Shown one piece after another: positions 16,193-29,270 of a DNA stretch of 64,000 bases (positions within the stretch are counted from its first letter, which is position 1; each line of letters opens with the position of its first letter). The stretch lies in assembly GCF_900090315.1 (NCBI RefSeq), contig NZ_FMHZ01000002.1:868001-932000 (forward strand). The letters are read 5' to 3'. The stretch comes from Micromonospora citrea (GTDB lineage: Bacteria > Actinomycetota > Actinomycetes > Mycobacteriales > Micromonosporaceae). Position numbers and translations under genes: made by a program. The notes under the pieces were generated by a model, which did not search any database, was not told the DNA's origin, and worked only from the letters and a program-made list of their open reading frames with translations.

Positions 16193-17535
16193 GGGCGCTC
16201 CCCGGTGAGGACGACCACCGGGTTGGTGGCCGCGAGTCGGATGGATCCGCCGGGCAGGTCGGCGAGGCGGGCGGCGGAGAGCTGGACGCCCTCCACGGCG
16301 TAGCCGGCGGCGCGCAGCAGCCCGACCGCCGGGGCGACGCGGTCGACGGCGGCGAGGGTGACCACCACCCGCTCCGGCCGGCGGTGCGTCACGGCGGCGA
16401 GCACGTCGACGCCACCGCCGCCGACGAAGACGGCGTCCGGGTCGGGCAGCCCGGCCAGGGCGCCGGGGGCGGCGCCGACGACCAGCCGGACGTCGACGCC
16501 GTGTCGTACGGCGTTGGCGCGCACCGGCGCCGCCGGATCGCGTTCGACGGCGACCACGGCCGCGCCGAGCAGCGCGCACTCGATGCCGACCGAACCGCTG
16601 CCCGCGCCGACGTCCCAGACCAGCCGGCCGAGGCGGGGCCGCAGCCGGGCGACGGCGAGGGCGCGTACCTCCGGCTTGGTGATCATGGAATGGCGGTGCG
16701 CGTAGGCGGACTCGGACAGCGCCCACCCGCCGGCCGGGGCGGCGGCCGGCTGGTTGTCCGACCGCATCCCGGCCGCGCCCGGCTCGCCGGCGAGGCTGAG
16801 CAGCACGTGCGGGTCGTCCCAGTCGCGGGCGGCGGCCTGCTCGGGGGTGGTCTCGGTGAGCCGTTCGGCGTCGGTGCCGAGGCGCTCGGCGACGACCAGC
16901 CGGCGGGTCCAGCCGACCAGGCCGGCGCCCAGCTCGGCGGCCCCGGCCCCGGGGGCGGTGAGCACCGCGACGGCGGGCAGCGCGCGGCAGGCGTTCAGCG
17001 CCGGTCGCGGGTCGCGGCCGTGCGCGGTGACCACGGCCGCGCCGTCCCAGGGCAGCCCGGCGCGGGCGAAGGCGGCGGCCACGCTGGAGACGGCCGGCAG
17101 CACCCGCAGCGGCAGCCCCGCCGACCGCAGCCGCCGGACGACGCCGAACAGCCCGGGATCCCCGCTGGCGAGCACGACGGCGGGAACCCCGGCCGCGACG
17201 GCGGCGGCCAGCCGCTCCAGCGCCGGCGCGAGCGGCCCGAGGACGACGGTGTCGGCGCCGGCCGGCGGGCGTACGGCGGCCAGGTGCCGGGCCGCCCCGA
17301 CCACCAGACGGGCACCGGCGAGCACGGGCGCGGCGGCGGGGTGCGGCGGTCCCCCGCCGGCGTCGATCCCCACCACGGTCACGACCGGCCCGGCACTCCG
17401 GGCGGACGGGCTCCCGGCGGACGGGCTCGCGGTCCACGCTGGCCCGGTGCCCACCCGGGACGCGCCCACCCGGGACGCGCCCACCCGGGACGCGTCCGCT
17501 CGGGACGCGTCCACCCGGGGCGGCGTCCCGGTCAT
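16189..17535 (-). CDS. cobL: Precorrin-6Y C5,15-methyltransferase (decarboxylating), CbiET type
   Basis: 448 residues. A non-homologous N-terminal leader (about 45 residues) contains DASRVGASRVG-type repeats encoded by a 15-bp minisatellite. Then comes the CbiE half (VVGIDAGGG, LASGDPGLFGVVRRL) and the CbiT half (SMITKPEVRA, WDVGAGSGSVGIE, VFVGGGG), which together methylate C5 and C15 and decarboxylate the C12 side chain. The ATG at 17535 overlaps the cbiD stop; a start downstream of the repeats cannot be excluded. Confidence 0.93.
   Translation of the reverse strand: MTGTPPRVDASRADASRVGASRVGASRVGTGPAWTASPSAGSPSARSAGPVVTVVGIDAGGGPPHPAAAPVLAGARLVVGAARHLAAVRPPAGADTVVLGPLAPALERLAAAVAAGVPAVVLASGDPGLFGVVRRLRSAGLPLRVLPAVSSVAAAFARAGLPWDGAAVVTAHGRDPRPALNACRALPAVAVLTAPGAGAAELGAGLVGWTRRLVVAERLGTDAERLTETTPEQAAARDWDDPHVLLSLAGEPGAAGMRSDNQPAAAPAGGWALSESAYAHRHSMITKPEVRALAVARLRPRLGRLVWDVGAGSGSVGIECALLGAAVVAVERDPAAPVRANAVRHGVDVRLVVGAAPGALAGLPDPDAVFVGGGGVDVLAAVTHRRPERVVVTLAAVDRVAPAVGLLRAAGYAVEGVQLSAARLADLPGGSIRLAATNPVVVLTGERP
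17450..17524. repeat. 15-bp minisatellite in the 5' end of cobL
   Basis: Five units of CCCACCCGGGACGCG or close variants, in frame with cobL, encoding a repeated Ser-Arg-Val-Gly-Ala-type pentapeptide at its N-terminus. Confidence 0.9.
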
Positions 17536-18677
17536 GCCGCCCACCGGCCCGAGGAGGCGACGACGCGGTCGCCCGCGAAGTCGACCATGGCCACGTCGGC
17601 GGTGACCGCGTTCCCGGCGAATCGGAGCAGCACCTGGCGCACCCGCCGGCAGAGCAGGTCGCCGGCGGCGCCGAGCAGCCCGGCGGCCTCCCACAGCTCG
17701 TACGCGTGCCGCCCGGTGTTCGCCGCGACGACCGCCGCCACCAGTTCGGCGTCGCCGCCCGCCTCGGCGGTGACCTCGCCCAGCAGGGACAGGTCCACCT
17801 TGGACCGGGTGTAGTGGGTCATCAGGACGCCGGCGGCGAGCTTCGCGAGCTTGCCGGCCATCCCGACGAAGACCACCCCGGTCATCCCGTCGGCGACGGC
17901 GGCGGTGACGGCCGCGCCGGTGAAGTCGCCGACCTCCACGAAGCAGACCTCGGGCAGCTCCGGCAGCAGCGTGCGGGCGGCCCGCTCGGTGCGCCCACCG
18001 GTGCACAGCACCACCGTCCGCTCCCCCTGGGCGGCCATCACGTGCACCGCCTGCACCACGCTGGCCCGCCAGGAGGCGGTGGAGAACGGCCGGACGACGC
18101 CGGTGGTGCCGAGGATGGAGATGCCGCCGAGGATGCCGAGCCGACGGTTGGTGGTCTTGCGGGCCATGATCTCGCCGCGCGGCACGCTGACCACCACCCG
18201 GACGCCCACCTCGGCCAGGTCGACGACCTCGGCGACGGCCTGGCCGATCATGCGGCGCGGGGTGTCGTTGATGGCCGGCCCGCCGACGGGCAGGCCGAGG
18301 CCCGGCCGGGTGACCGTGCCGACGCCCGGCCCGCCGTCGAGGCGCAGCCCCGGCTCGTCCCGCCAGGTCACGGTGGCGGTCAGCTCGGCGCCGTGCGTGA
18401 CGTCCGGGTCGTCGCCGGCGTCCTTGACCACCACCGCCTCCGCCCGCGCGCGGCCGTCGACCTCGCAGCGGGCCACCGGGAAGCTGACCCGCCGGCCGGC
18501 GGGCAGGCCGATCTCCACCTGCCGCTGCGGCACGCCGGTGACCAGGGCGGTCAGCGCCGCCTTGGCCGCCGCCGTCGCGCAGGCGCCGGTGGTCCAGCCG
18601 GTACGCAGCGCGGTGGGCCGGACCTTCGCCGTGCGCGGCAGGTCCGGCTCGCGCAGCGGCGGCTCGGCGTACGTCAT
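17532..18677 (-). CDS. cbiD: Cobalt-precorrin-5B (C1)-methyltransferase
   Basis: 381 residues. CbiD carries out C1 methylation in the cobalt-early pathway, in place of CobF. Visible motifs: LRTGWTTGACATAAAKAAL at the N-terminus, PRGEIMARKTTNRRLGI, GGISILGTTG, and the C-terminal half with VFVGMAGKLAKLAAG and MTHYTRSKVDL. The start ATG overlaps the cobM stop. Its presence beside CobL, CobM and CobN is part of the mixed pathway signature of this operon. Confidence 0.95.
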   Translation of the reverse strand: MTYAEPPLREPDLPRTAKVRPTALRTGWTTGACATAAAKAALTALVTGVPQRQVEIGLPAGRRVSFPVARCEVDGRARAEAVVVKDAGDDPDVTHGAELTATVTWRDEPGLRLDGGPGVGTVTRPGLGLPVGGPAINDTPRRMIGQAVAEVVDLAEVGVRVVVSVPRGEIMARKTTNRRLGILGGISILGTTGVVRPFSTASWRASVVQAVHVMAAQGERTVVLCTGGRTERAARTLLPELPEVCFVEVGDFTGAAVTAAVADGMTGVVFVGMAGKLAKLAAGVLMTHYTRSKVDLSLLGEVTAEAGGDAELVAAVVAANTGRHAYELWEAAGLLGAAGDLLCRRVRQVLLRFAGNAVTADVAMVDFAGDRVVASSGRWAA

Positions 18678-19555
18678 CGGGCGCGCCCGTCCCCCGGTGT
18701 CGTGCCGCCCGCGCGGGCGCGGCGCAGGTCGGCGCGGGCGGCCGGCTCGGCCCGCCGGAAGGTGTGGAAGTGCCCGGGGTGGTAGAGGTGCGAGCGGGTG
18801 CCGGCGGCGGCGAGCGCCGGGCCGACCAGGAACAGGGTGTGCTTCCAGAGCCTGTGCTCCTTGACGGTGGCCTCCAGTTCGCCGAGGGCGCACCGCACCA
18901 CCAGCTCGTCCGGCCAGGTCGCCTGGTACGCCACCACGACCGGGGTGTCGGCCGGGTAGCCGCCGGCCAGCAGCTCGGCCTGCGCCTGCCCGGAGCGGGC
19001 GGCGGAGAGGAACAGGGCCATGGTGGCGCCGTGCCGGGCGAACTCGCGGACCCGCTCGCCCGGCGGCATCGGCGTCTTGCCGCCCTCCAGCCGGGTCAGG
19101 ATCACCGACTGGGCGACCTCGGGGATGGTGAGTTCCCGGCCGACGATCGCCGCGACGGCGGTGAACGACGAGACGCCGGGGACGATCTCGACGGCCAGCC
19201 CGAGCGCCCGGCACAGGTCGAGCTGCTCCTGCACCGCGCCCCACAGGGCCGGGTCGCCGGAGTGGATGCGCGCCACCGTCAGCCCGTCGGCGGCGGCCCG
19301 CCGGTAGAGCGGCAGCACGCCCTCGATGGGCAGCCGCGACGAGTCGACGATCTCGGCGTCGGGGCGGGCGTGGGCGAGCACGTCGGCGTGCACCAGGCTG
19401 GCCGCCCAGACCACCACGTCGGCCGCGCCGATCACCCGGGCGGCGCGCAGGGTCAGCAGGTCGGCCGCGCCGGGGCCGGCCCCGACGAACCACACCTTGC
19501 CCGGGCCGGGCTGCGCGCCCCCGTCGCCGCGGTCCGCGATCGGCGTGGTGCTCAC
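18674..19555 (-). CDS. cobM: Precorrin-4 C11-methyltransferase
   Basis: 293 residues of the tetrapyrrole methylase fold. VWFVGAGPGAADLLTLR binds SAM; WAASLVHADVL, ARIHSGDPALWGAVQEQ and VPGVSSFTAVAA are CobM/CbiF motifs. GTG start overlapping cobI. The last 30 or so residues (Ala/Arg-rich) are an extension beyond the family core. Confidence 0.94.
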   Translation of the reverse strand: MSTTPIADRGDGGAQPGPGKVWFVGAGPGAADLLTLRAARVIGAADVVVWAASLVHADVLAHARPDAEIVDSSRLPIEGVLPLYRRAAADGLTVARIHSGDPALWGAVQEQLDLCRALGLAVEIVPGVSSFTAVAAIVGRELTIPEVAQSVILTRLEGGKTPMPPGERVREFARHGATMALFLSAARSGQAQAELLAGGYPADTPVVVAYQATWPDELVVRCALGELEATVKEHRLWKHTLFLVGPALAAAGTRSHLYHPGHFHTFRRAEPAARADLRRARAGGTTPGDGRAR

Positions 19556-20427
19556 AGTTTTCCCCCTCTTGCGCCCCGGCGGGCCGGGACGAGCAGCGTC
19601 GACAGGTACGGCAGGTCGTCGTCGGCCGGGTCGGTGACCGGGCCGATCCGCTCGCCGGGCAGCCCGAGGCCCCGGCCCAGCACGGCGTCGTCGAGGCGGC
19701 CCTGCCGGCGCAGCTCGGCGACCAGCTCGGCGTGCCGCCGCCAGCCCTTGTAGGCCACGACGGTGCCGGGGCCGGCGAGCGCGTCAGCGAAGAGCGCCAG
19801 CCCGGCGGTTGCCGGCAGCAGCGTCAGCGGCTCCCGGCCCTCGCACAGCGGCACGCCGCTGCGCGCCGCGAGGTCCTGCATGGCGGTGATCCCGGGGACC
19901 GTCCGCACCTCGACGGCCGGGCGCAGGGCCCGGACGGTCTGCGCGAGGTAGCCGAAGGTGGAGTAGACGTTCGGGTCGCCGATGGTCGCGAAGGCGAGCG
20001 TCCGGGCACCGCCGTCGACCGCGTCCACCACGGTCCGCGCCGCGTCGTCCCAGGCGCGTGTCCGGCGGGCGGTCACCCCGCCCCGGTCGTCGAGGGCGAA
20101 CGGCAGCCGGCGCAGCCGGTCCGGTGCGACGTGCGCGGCCACCGTGGCCTCGGCCCGGCCCGGGGGCGCGTCGCCGTCCGCGGCGGATCGCTCCATCACG
20201 GGTACGAACACCACGTCGGCCTCGGCCAGCACCCGGACCGCCCGCAGGGTGAGCAGCTCCGGGTCGCCGGGACCGACGCCGACTCCGGTCAGCGTCGCGC
20301 TTGCGTCGCCCCCGTGCGCGCCGCCGTCCACGTGGCCGTCACGCCCGGTCATCGGGTCGCGGCCCTCGGCCGCCGGCACGCCCCCGTCGGGTCCGCCCGG
20401 CGGCACACGGTCGCCGTGGGCGGTCAC
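19552..20427 (-). CDS. cobI: Precorrin-2 C20-methyltransferase
   Basis: 291 residues. SAM-binding TGVGVGPGDPELLTLR at about residue 50, then DVVFVPV, AFATIGDPNVYSTF, VPGITAMQDLAARSG and AYKGWRR are CobI/CbiL features. The GTG at 20427 overlaps the cobB stop, which gives a roughly 45-residue Gly/Asp-rich leader; an internal ATG about 28 codons in is the alternative start. Confidence 0.93.
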   Translation of the reverse strand: MTAHGDRVPPGGPDGGVPAAEGRDPMTGRDGHVDGGAHGGDASATLTGVGVGPGDPELLTLRAVRVLAEADVVFVPVMERSAADGDAPPGRAEATVAAHVAPDRLRRLPFALDDRGGVTARRTRAWDDAARTVVDAVDGGARTLAFATIGDPNVYSTFGYLAQTVRALRPAVEVRTVPGITAMQDLAARSGVPLCEGREPLTLLPATAGLALFADALAGPGTVVAYKGWRRHAELVAELRRQGRLDDAVLGRGLGLPGERIGPVTDPADDDLPYLSTLLVPARRGARGGKL

Positions 20428-21791
20428 CGGCTGGCCGCCTCGACCAGTCGGCGGGCGGCCTGCGGGTGGCCGGCCCAGTGGGTGTGCAGATAGGAGGCGT
20501 GCACCCGGTCGGTGACGAAGCCGTGCTCGGCGCCGTCCCAGCGCCACGCCGGCCGGTCGCCGTGCCCGGGGTCGGTGACGGTGCGGTGGAACTCGTGGCC
20601 GCGTACCGGGTCGCCGGGGCGGTGCAGCGGAGAGCCGGTGACGGCGACGGCGTCGCGGTAGCCGAGGGTCAGCCGGTCGGTCATCCGGGCGGTCAGGTCG
20701 AGCCGGCCGCACATGGGCACCCCGTCGAGGTGCCGGCCGAGATAGAGCAGGCCGGCGCACTCGGCGACGACCGGGCCGTCGAAGTCGGCCAGCTCGGCGC
20801 GGAGCGTGGCGTTGTCGGCGAGCTGCGGCGCGTACGCCTCGGGGAAGCCGCCGCCGACGACCACTGCGCGGGTGCCGGCGGGCAGGCCGGGGTCGCGCAG
20901 CGGGTCGAAGGGGGCGACGGTCGCGCCGGCGGCGGCGAGCAGCTCGGCGGTCTCGGCGTAGGAGAAGGTGAAGGCCGGTCCGCCGGCGACCGCCACCACG
21001 GGACGCCCGGCGCCGGCGGGGCCGCCGACGGCGGCGACCGGGTCCCAGGCCGGCGCGCGCAGGGGGCCGGCGGTGCGGGCCAGGTCGAGCACGGCGTCCA
21101 GGTCCACGGTGGCCGCCACGAGGTCGGCGAGGGCGGCCACGATCGCGACGGACTCCGGCGCCCGCTCGGCGACCGGCACCAGCCCGAGGTGGCGCGCCGG
21201 GGCGGCGACCTCGGCGGCGCGGGCGACCGCCCCGAGCACCGGTACGCCGACCTCGGCGAGCGCGTCGCGCAGCAGCGACTCGTGCCGGGGCGAGCCGACC
21301 CGGTTGAGGATCACGCCGCCGATGCGCACGTCGGGGTCGAACGCGGCCATGCCCAGGGCGAGCGCGGCGGCGGAGCGACCCTGGGCGGTGGTGTCGAGCA
21401 CCAGCAGGACCGGGGCGTCGACCAGGCGGGCGACGTGCGCGGTGGAGGCGTACCCCCGGCGGCCGACCGCGCCGTCGTGCAGCCCCATCACGCCCTCGAT
21501 CACGGCGATGTCGGCGGGCGTCGGGGTGGCGGCACCGTGCCGCAGCAGCGGCGCGACGCGCTCCTCGCCGACCAGCCACGGGTCGAGGTTGCGGCCGGGG
21601 CGGCCGGCGGCGAGCGCGTGGTAGCCGGGGTCGATGTAGTCGGGGCCGACCTTGTGCGGGCTGACGGTCAGGCCGCGGCGGCGCAGCGCGGCGAGCAGCC
21701 CGGTGGCGAGGGTGGTCTTGCCGTGCCCGCTGGCGGGCGCGGCGACCACCACGCGCGGCAGCGCCCACGGCGCGCCGGGGTGGACGGTCAC
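20424..21791 (-). CDS. cobB: Cobyrinate a,c-diamide synthase
   Basis: 455 residues. ATP-dependent amidation of the a and c carboxylates with glutamine as nitrogen donor. P-loop APASGHGKTTLATG at residues 19-32, KVGPDYIDPGYH shortly after, EGVMGLHDG, then a class I-like glutamine amidotransferase domain with VVGGGFPEAYA and the nucleophile in AECAGLLYLG (about residue 345). GTG start overlapping cobO. Followed by cobI with GTGA overlap. Confidence 0.95.
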   Translation of the reverse strand: MTVHPGAPWALPRVVVAAPASGHGKTTLATGLLAALRRRGLTVSPHKVGPDYIDPGYHALAAGRPGRNLDPWLVGEERVAPLLRHGAATPTPADIAVIEGVMGLHDGAVGRRGYASTAHVARLVDAPVLLVLDTTAQGRSAAALALGMAAFDPDVRIGGVILNRVGSPRHESLLRDALAEVGVPVLGAVARAAEVAAPARHLGLVPVAERAPESVAIVAALADLVAATVDLDAVLDLARTAGPLRAPAWDPVAAVGGPAGAGRPVVAVAGGPAFTFSYAETAELLAAAGATVAPFDPLRDPGLPAGTRAVVVGGGFPEAYAPQLADNATLRAELADFDGPVVAECAGLLYLGRHLDGVPMCGRLDLTARMTDRLTLGYRDAVAVTGSPLHRPGDPVRGHEFHRTVTDPGHGDRPAWRWDGAEHGFVTDRVHASYLHTHWAGHPQAARRLVEAASR

Positions 21792-22399
21792 CACTCGATG
21801 CCCTTCTGGCCCTTCTGGCCGGCGTCCATCGGGTGCTTGACCTTGGTCAGCTCCGCGACCAGGTCGGCGGCGTCGACCAGGCGCGGGTCGGCGTCCCGGC
21901 CGGTGATGACGACGTGCTGGAAGCCGGGGCGGTTCGCCAGGGTGTCGACCACCTCGTCGACGTCGACCCAGCCCCACTTCATCGGGTAGGTGAACTCGTC
22001 GAGCACGTACAGGCCGTAGCGCTCGGCGGCCAGGTCGCGCTGGATCTGCCGCCAGCCCTCCAGGGCGTCGGCGGCGTGGTCGGCCTCGCCGCCGCGCTGG
22101 ATCCAGGACCAGCCCTCGCCCATCTTGTGCCAGGCGACCGGGGCGCCCTGTCCGGTGCGCTCGTGCACCTCGCCGAGGGCGCGGAAGGCGTTCTCCTCGC
22201 CGACCCGCCACTTGGCGCTCTTGACGAACTGGAACACCCCGATCGGCAGCCCGGCGGTCCAGGCGCGCAGCGCCAGCCCGAACGCGGCCGTCGACTTCCC
22301 CTTCATCTGTCCCGTGTGGACGACCAGCAGCGGCCGGTTGCGCCGCTGGCGCGTGGTCAGCCCGTCGGCGGGCACGTGGGACGGCTTCCCCTGCGGCAT
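21788..22399 (-). CDS. cobO: Cob(I)yrinic acid a,c-diamide adenosyltransferase
   Basis: 203 residues. It adds the upper 5'-deoxyadenosyl ligand from ATP to Co(I). The P-loop variant GQMKGKSTAAFG (residues 30-41), VFQFVKSAKW and LDEFTYPMKWGWVD are typical of CobO/BtuR. The N-terminal Arg-rich stretch is normal. ATG at 22399, overlapping the upstream stop as TGATG. Confidence 0.96.
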   Translation of the reverse strand: MPQGKPSHVPADGLTTRQRRNRPLLVVHTGQMKGKSTAAFGLALRAWTAGLPIGVFQFVKSAKWRVGEENAFRALGEVHERTGQGAPVAWHKMGEGWSWIQRGGEADHAADALEGWRQIQRDLAAERYGLYVLDEFTYPMKWGWVDVDEVVDTLANRPGFQHVVITGRDADPRLVDAADLVAELTKVKHPMDAGQKGQKGIEW

Positions 22400-24821
22400 C
22401 AGGCAACACTCCTGTTCTCCCGGCCGACGCCGGCGCTGACGGCGGCGCCGCCGGTCACGGCGTTGGTGGCGGTCACGGCGCTGGTGGCGGTCACGGCGCT
22501 GGTGGCGGTCACGGCGTTGATGGCGGTCACGGCGTTGATGGCGGTCACGGCGTTGATGGCGGTCACGGCGCTGGTCACGGCGTTGGTGGCGGGGCGGCCG
22601 GCGGCGGCGAGGGTGGTGAGGGGGGCGGTGGCCACCTCGTCGAGACGGTGGTGGACGGCGCCCAGTTGGGCGGCGAGGCGGCGGGCCAGGCCGAGGCGGA
22701 CCGGGCCGCTCTCGCAGTCGACGACGACGCAGGGCGCCCCGGTAGCGGCCAGCACGCCGGCCGCACGGGCCGCCCGGTCGAGCGGGCGCTCGCCGGCGGT
22801 GGCCCGGCCGTCGGTGACGACCAGCACCAGGGGACGGCGGCGCGGGTCGCGCAGCCGCTCGACCCGCAACAGCTCGGCGGCGGCCAGCAGGCCCTCGGCC
22901 AGCGGGGTACGTCCGCCGGTGGGCAGCTCGGCCAGCCGCGCGGAGGCGGCGAGCACAGACGAGGTGGCCGGCAGCAGGGTCTGCGCGGCGGCGCCCCGGA
23001 AGGCGACCACCGCGACCTTGTCCCGGCGCTGATAGGCGTCGGTGAGCAGGGCGAGCACGGCTCCCTTCACGGCGGCCATCCGGGTGCGGGCCCCCATCGA
23101 GCCGCTCGCGTCGACCACGAAGAGCACCAGGTTGCCCTCGCGTCCCTCGCGGACGGCCTCGCGGACGTCCTCGGGGCGCAGCCGCAGCGGCCCGGCGACG
23201 CGGCCCCGGGCGGCCTGGCGCGGGGCCGCGGCCCGGACTGTCGCCGGCAGGTGCAGCACGCCGGCGCGGCCCGCCGGCACGCGCGCCCCGGTGGTGCGGC
23301 CCCGGCCCGTGCGGGCGCGGGAGCGTCGGCCGGGCACCCCGTCGCCGACCCCGGGCGCGGTGAGCAGCCGCGCCTTCAGCCCCTGCCGGGGTACGGCCAC
23401 GGCCTGTCCGGCGTCACCCGGCCGCGCCCTGGTGGGGGCGTCCTCGTCCGGGTTTCCCCCGCGGGCGCCGCGCGGGCCGGCCGGGGTGTCCCGCCCGGGC
23501 GCGGGATCGCCGCCGTCGGGCCGGTCCGGCCAGTCGCCCTCGCCGCCGGGCCGGTCCGGCCAGTCGGTCCCGCGTCCGCCGGGCCGGTCCGGCCACGTGC
23601 CGTCGCCACCGTCCCGGCCCGTGTCGCCGTCCAGGCCCGGTGCGTCGGTGGCCCCGCGCGGCCCGCCGGCACCCGCCGCCGGCGCGGAACCGTCGGCGTC
23701 GCCGTCGTCCGGGGCGCTGCCGCCTCCGCCCGGGCCGCCGGAACCGCCGCCCGCCGGGCCGGGGCCCGGGCCGCCGGGGCCGGTCGACCCGCCCGGGTCG
23801 TCGTCGGGGTCGTCGTCGCCGGCCCGGTCCAGGGCCTCGTCGAGGCGCTTCTCGTCCAGGCCGGGCGTGTCGAACGGGTCCCGCCGCCGGCGGTGCGGCA
23901 GCGCCAGCCGGGCGGCGACCCGGACGTCCTCCACCGTGACCGCGTCCCGGCCGTGCCACGCGGCGTGCGCCAGCGCGGTACGGGCGGTGACGATGTCGGC
24001 GCGCATGCCGTCCACGTCGAACGCGGCGCACACCTCGGCGATCCGGCGCAGCGCGGCGTCGGGCAGCCGCACCCGCTCCAGCCTCGCCCGGGCGGCGGCG
24101 ACCCGGCGGGCGACCTGCGCGTCGGCGTCGGCCCAGCGGGCGGCGAAGCCGGCGGGATCGGCGTCGGCGGCGAGCCGGCGGCGGACCACCTCGACGCGTA
24201 CGGCCGGGTCGCGGCTGGCGCCGACCTCCACGGTGAGCCCGAACCGGTCCAGCAGCTGGGGGCGCAGCTCTCCCTCCTCCGGGTTCATGGTGCCGACCAG
24301 CAGGAACCGGGACGCGTGGCTGACCGAGACGCCCTCGCGCTCCACGTGGCAGCGGCCCATCGCGGCGGCGTCGAGGAGCAGGTCGACGAGGTGGTCGTGG
24401 AGCAGGTTGACCTCGTCGACGTAGAGCACCCCGCGGTGGGCGGCGGCGAGCAGGCCCGGCTCGAAGGCGCGGACGCCCTCGCCGAGGGCCTTCTCCAGGT
24501 CGAGCGAGCCGACCACCCGGTCCTCGGCCGCGCCGACGGGCAGCTCCACCAGCCGGGCGGGACGCCGCTCGGCGGCCGACCCGGCCGGGTGCGGGCCGTC
24601 CGGGCAGGACGGGTCGGGGACGGCCGGGTCGCAGGCGAAGCGGCAGCCGGCCACCCGGTCGACGGGCGGCAGCAGCGCCGCCAGGGCCCGTACGGCCGTG
24701 GACTTGGCGGTGCCCTTCTCGCCGCGTACGAGCACCCCACCGATCGCCGGTGAGACGGCGTTGAGCAGCAGGGCCAGCCGCATGTCGTCCATGCCCAGCA
24801 CCGCGCTGAACGGGTAGGTGG

Positions 24822-24825
<4 letters not shown>
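22399..24825 (-). CDS. AAA-VWA fused chelatase subunit (ChlI/ChlD-like, partner of CobN)
   Basis: 808 residues. N-terminal AAA motor of the magnesium-chelatase I type ([11 protein letters not shown] at 33-43, LYVDEVNLL Walker B, a DRFGL sensor region), then a long Pro/Gly/Asp-rich hinge with WPDRPGG repeats (about residues 355-470), then a VWA domain with MIDAS motif VDASGSMG (about residue 570). In cobaltochelatase the AAA and VWA partners energise CobN. A C-terminal tail of NAVTAI-type hexapeptides is encoded by an 18-bp minisatellite and has no counterpart in the family. ATG overlaps the cobN stop. Confidence 0.92.
22453..22590. repeat. 18-bp minisatellite in the 3' end of the AAA-VWA chelatase gene
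   Basis: Seven full units plus one 12-base partial of GGTCACGGCGTTGATGGC and close variants, in frame, encoding the repetitive C-terminal tail. Because the unit is a multiple of three, copy number can change without a frameshift. Confidence 0.95.
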
Positions 24826-28490
<3,665 letters not shown>

Positions 28491-28630
28491 GGACGGCTCC
28501 GGAGAGTGACGCCCGGGTCGGCGCGGGGACGACCGGGGCGAGGCGAGGGGTGGGCGCGGTTCAGCGGTGCCGGCGGGCCGGGAAACGGCTCAGCGGCGGG
28601 CCGGCGGGGTGGCGCGGCCCGGTGCGGGCG

Positions 28631-28750
28631 TCAGGAACGGGCGACGCGGCGGCCGGCGGCGGCTGCGGGGCGACGGGTGCTCGCCGGCGCGCTGGCGCGG
28701 CCGGGCACGGTGCGACGATGATCGTCGATGGCGGAGACGCGGTGCGTCAT
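28631..28750 (-). CDS. Possible 39-residue leader peptide between riboswitch and cobN
   Basis: An ATG at 28750 is preceded by a textbook GAGGAGG six bases upstream, right after the riboswitch. It encodes 39 residues rich in Arg and Ala with no membrane segment and no family I recognise. It ends 140 bases before cobN. The ribosome site is better than that of cobN itself, so it may be the translational control point for the riboswitch; it may also be chance. Confidence 0.4.
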   Translation of the reverse strand: MTHRVSAIDDHRRTVPGRASAPASTRRPAAAAGRRVARS

Positions 28751-28796
28751 CGGGTCCTCCTCGGGTGTCCACGCCCTGGGGTCACTCCCGACGGCC

Positions 28797-28962
28797 GAAG
28801 TATCCTGGCTCCCGGATCGACGCTCACCCCCGGTCTTCCAACCGCACACGCACGGCCGTGACTCACGAGGGGGGATCACTCCCCGGTGACAGTGGCGGGA
28901 CCGCGCCGGAATCGCACCGGCTTCCTTCACTGCCGTCAGGCCGCGAATGCTGCCACACCCCC
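28797..28962 (-). promoter_or_regulatory. Cobalamin (AdoCbl) riboswitch
   Basis: On the minus strand the B12-box core GAAGCCGGTGCGATTCCGGC is followed directly by GCGGTCCCGCCACTGT (plus-strand span about 28890-28926). The 3' signature GGAGCCAGGATAC, found at the end of many cobalamin aptamers, lies at 28800-28812. The spacing between the two is normal. It should repress the cob operon when adenosylcobalamin is abundant. A TTGACC at 28971-28976 (reverse strand) is a possible -35. The exact 5' edge is uncertain. Confidence 0.92.
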
Positions 28963-29270
28963 GGGCCGCCGGTCAACGTCACCCCATCCGGCCACGACGA
29001 GGCGGCGACCGATCGAGCGCCGACGATCGGCCATTCGGTGGGACGCCTTTCCACGATGTCGTCGGTCGATTGCCTGACGATTCGCGACGGCCCGGTTCCG
29101 TGGCCCGGGAAAGGCGTCCCGACCAGCCGGGGATCGGGCCGCCCGCCGCCCGGCCCGGTCGGCTCGTCGGGACCGGTCCGCCCTTCCCACCAGGCGTGGC
29201 GCGACGCTCAGCCGACGACCGCGCGTCGCCGCCGGGACACCGCGACATTTACGGCGGACGGTGTCGCCGC
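28963..29270. other. Intergenic region upstream of the cob operon
   Basis: About 310 bases between the response regulator stop and the riboswitch, both on the minus strand. It must hold the cob promoter. No gene or clear terminator hairpin was recognised. Confidence 0.5.

Noticed and set aside
20301..21989. 562-codon plus-strand open frame opposite cobB/cobO
   Set aside because: Repetitive Gly/Val/Arg composition and full overlap with well-identified cob genes.
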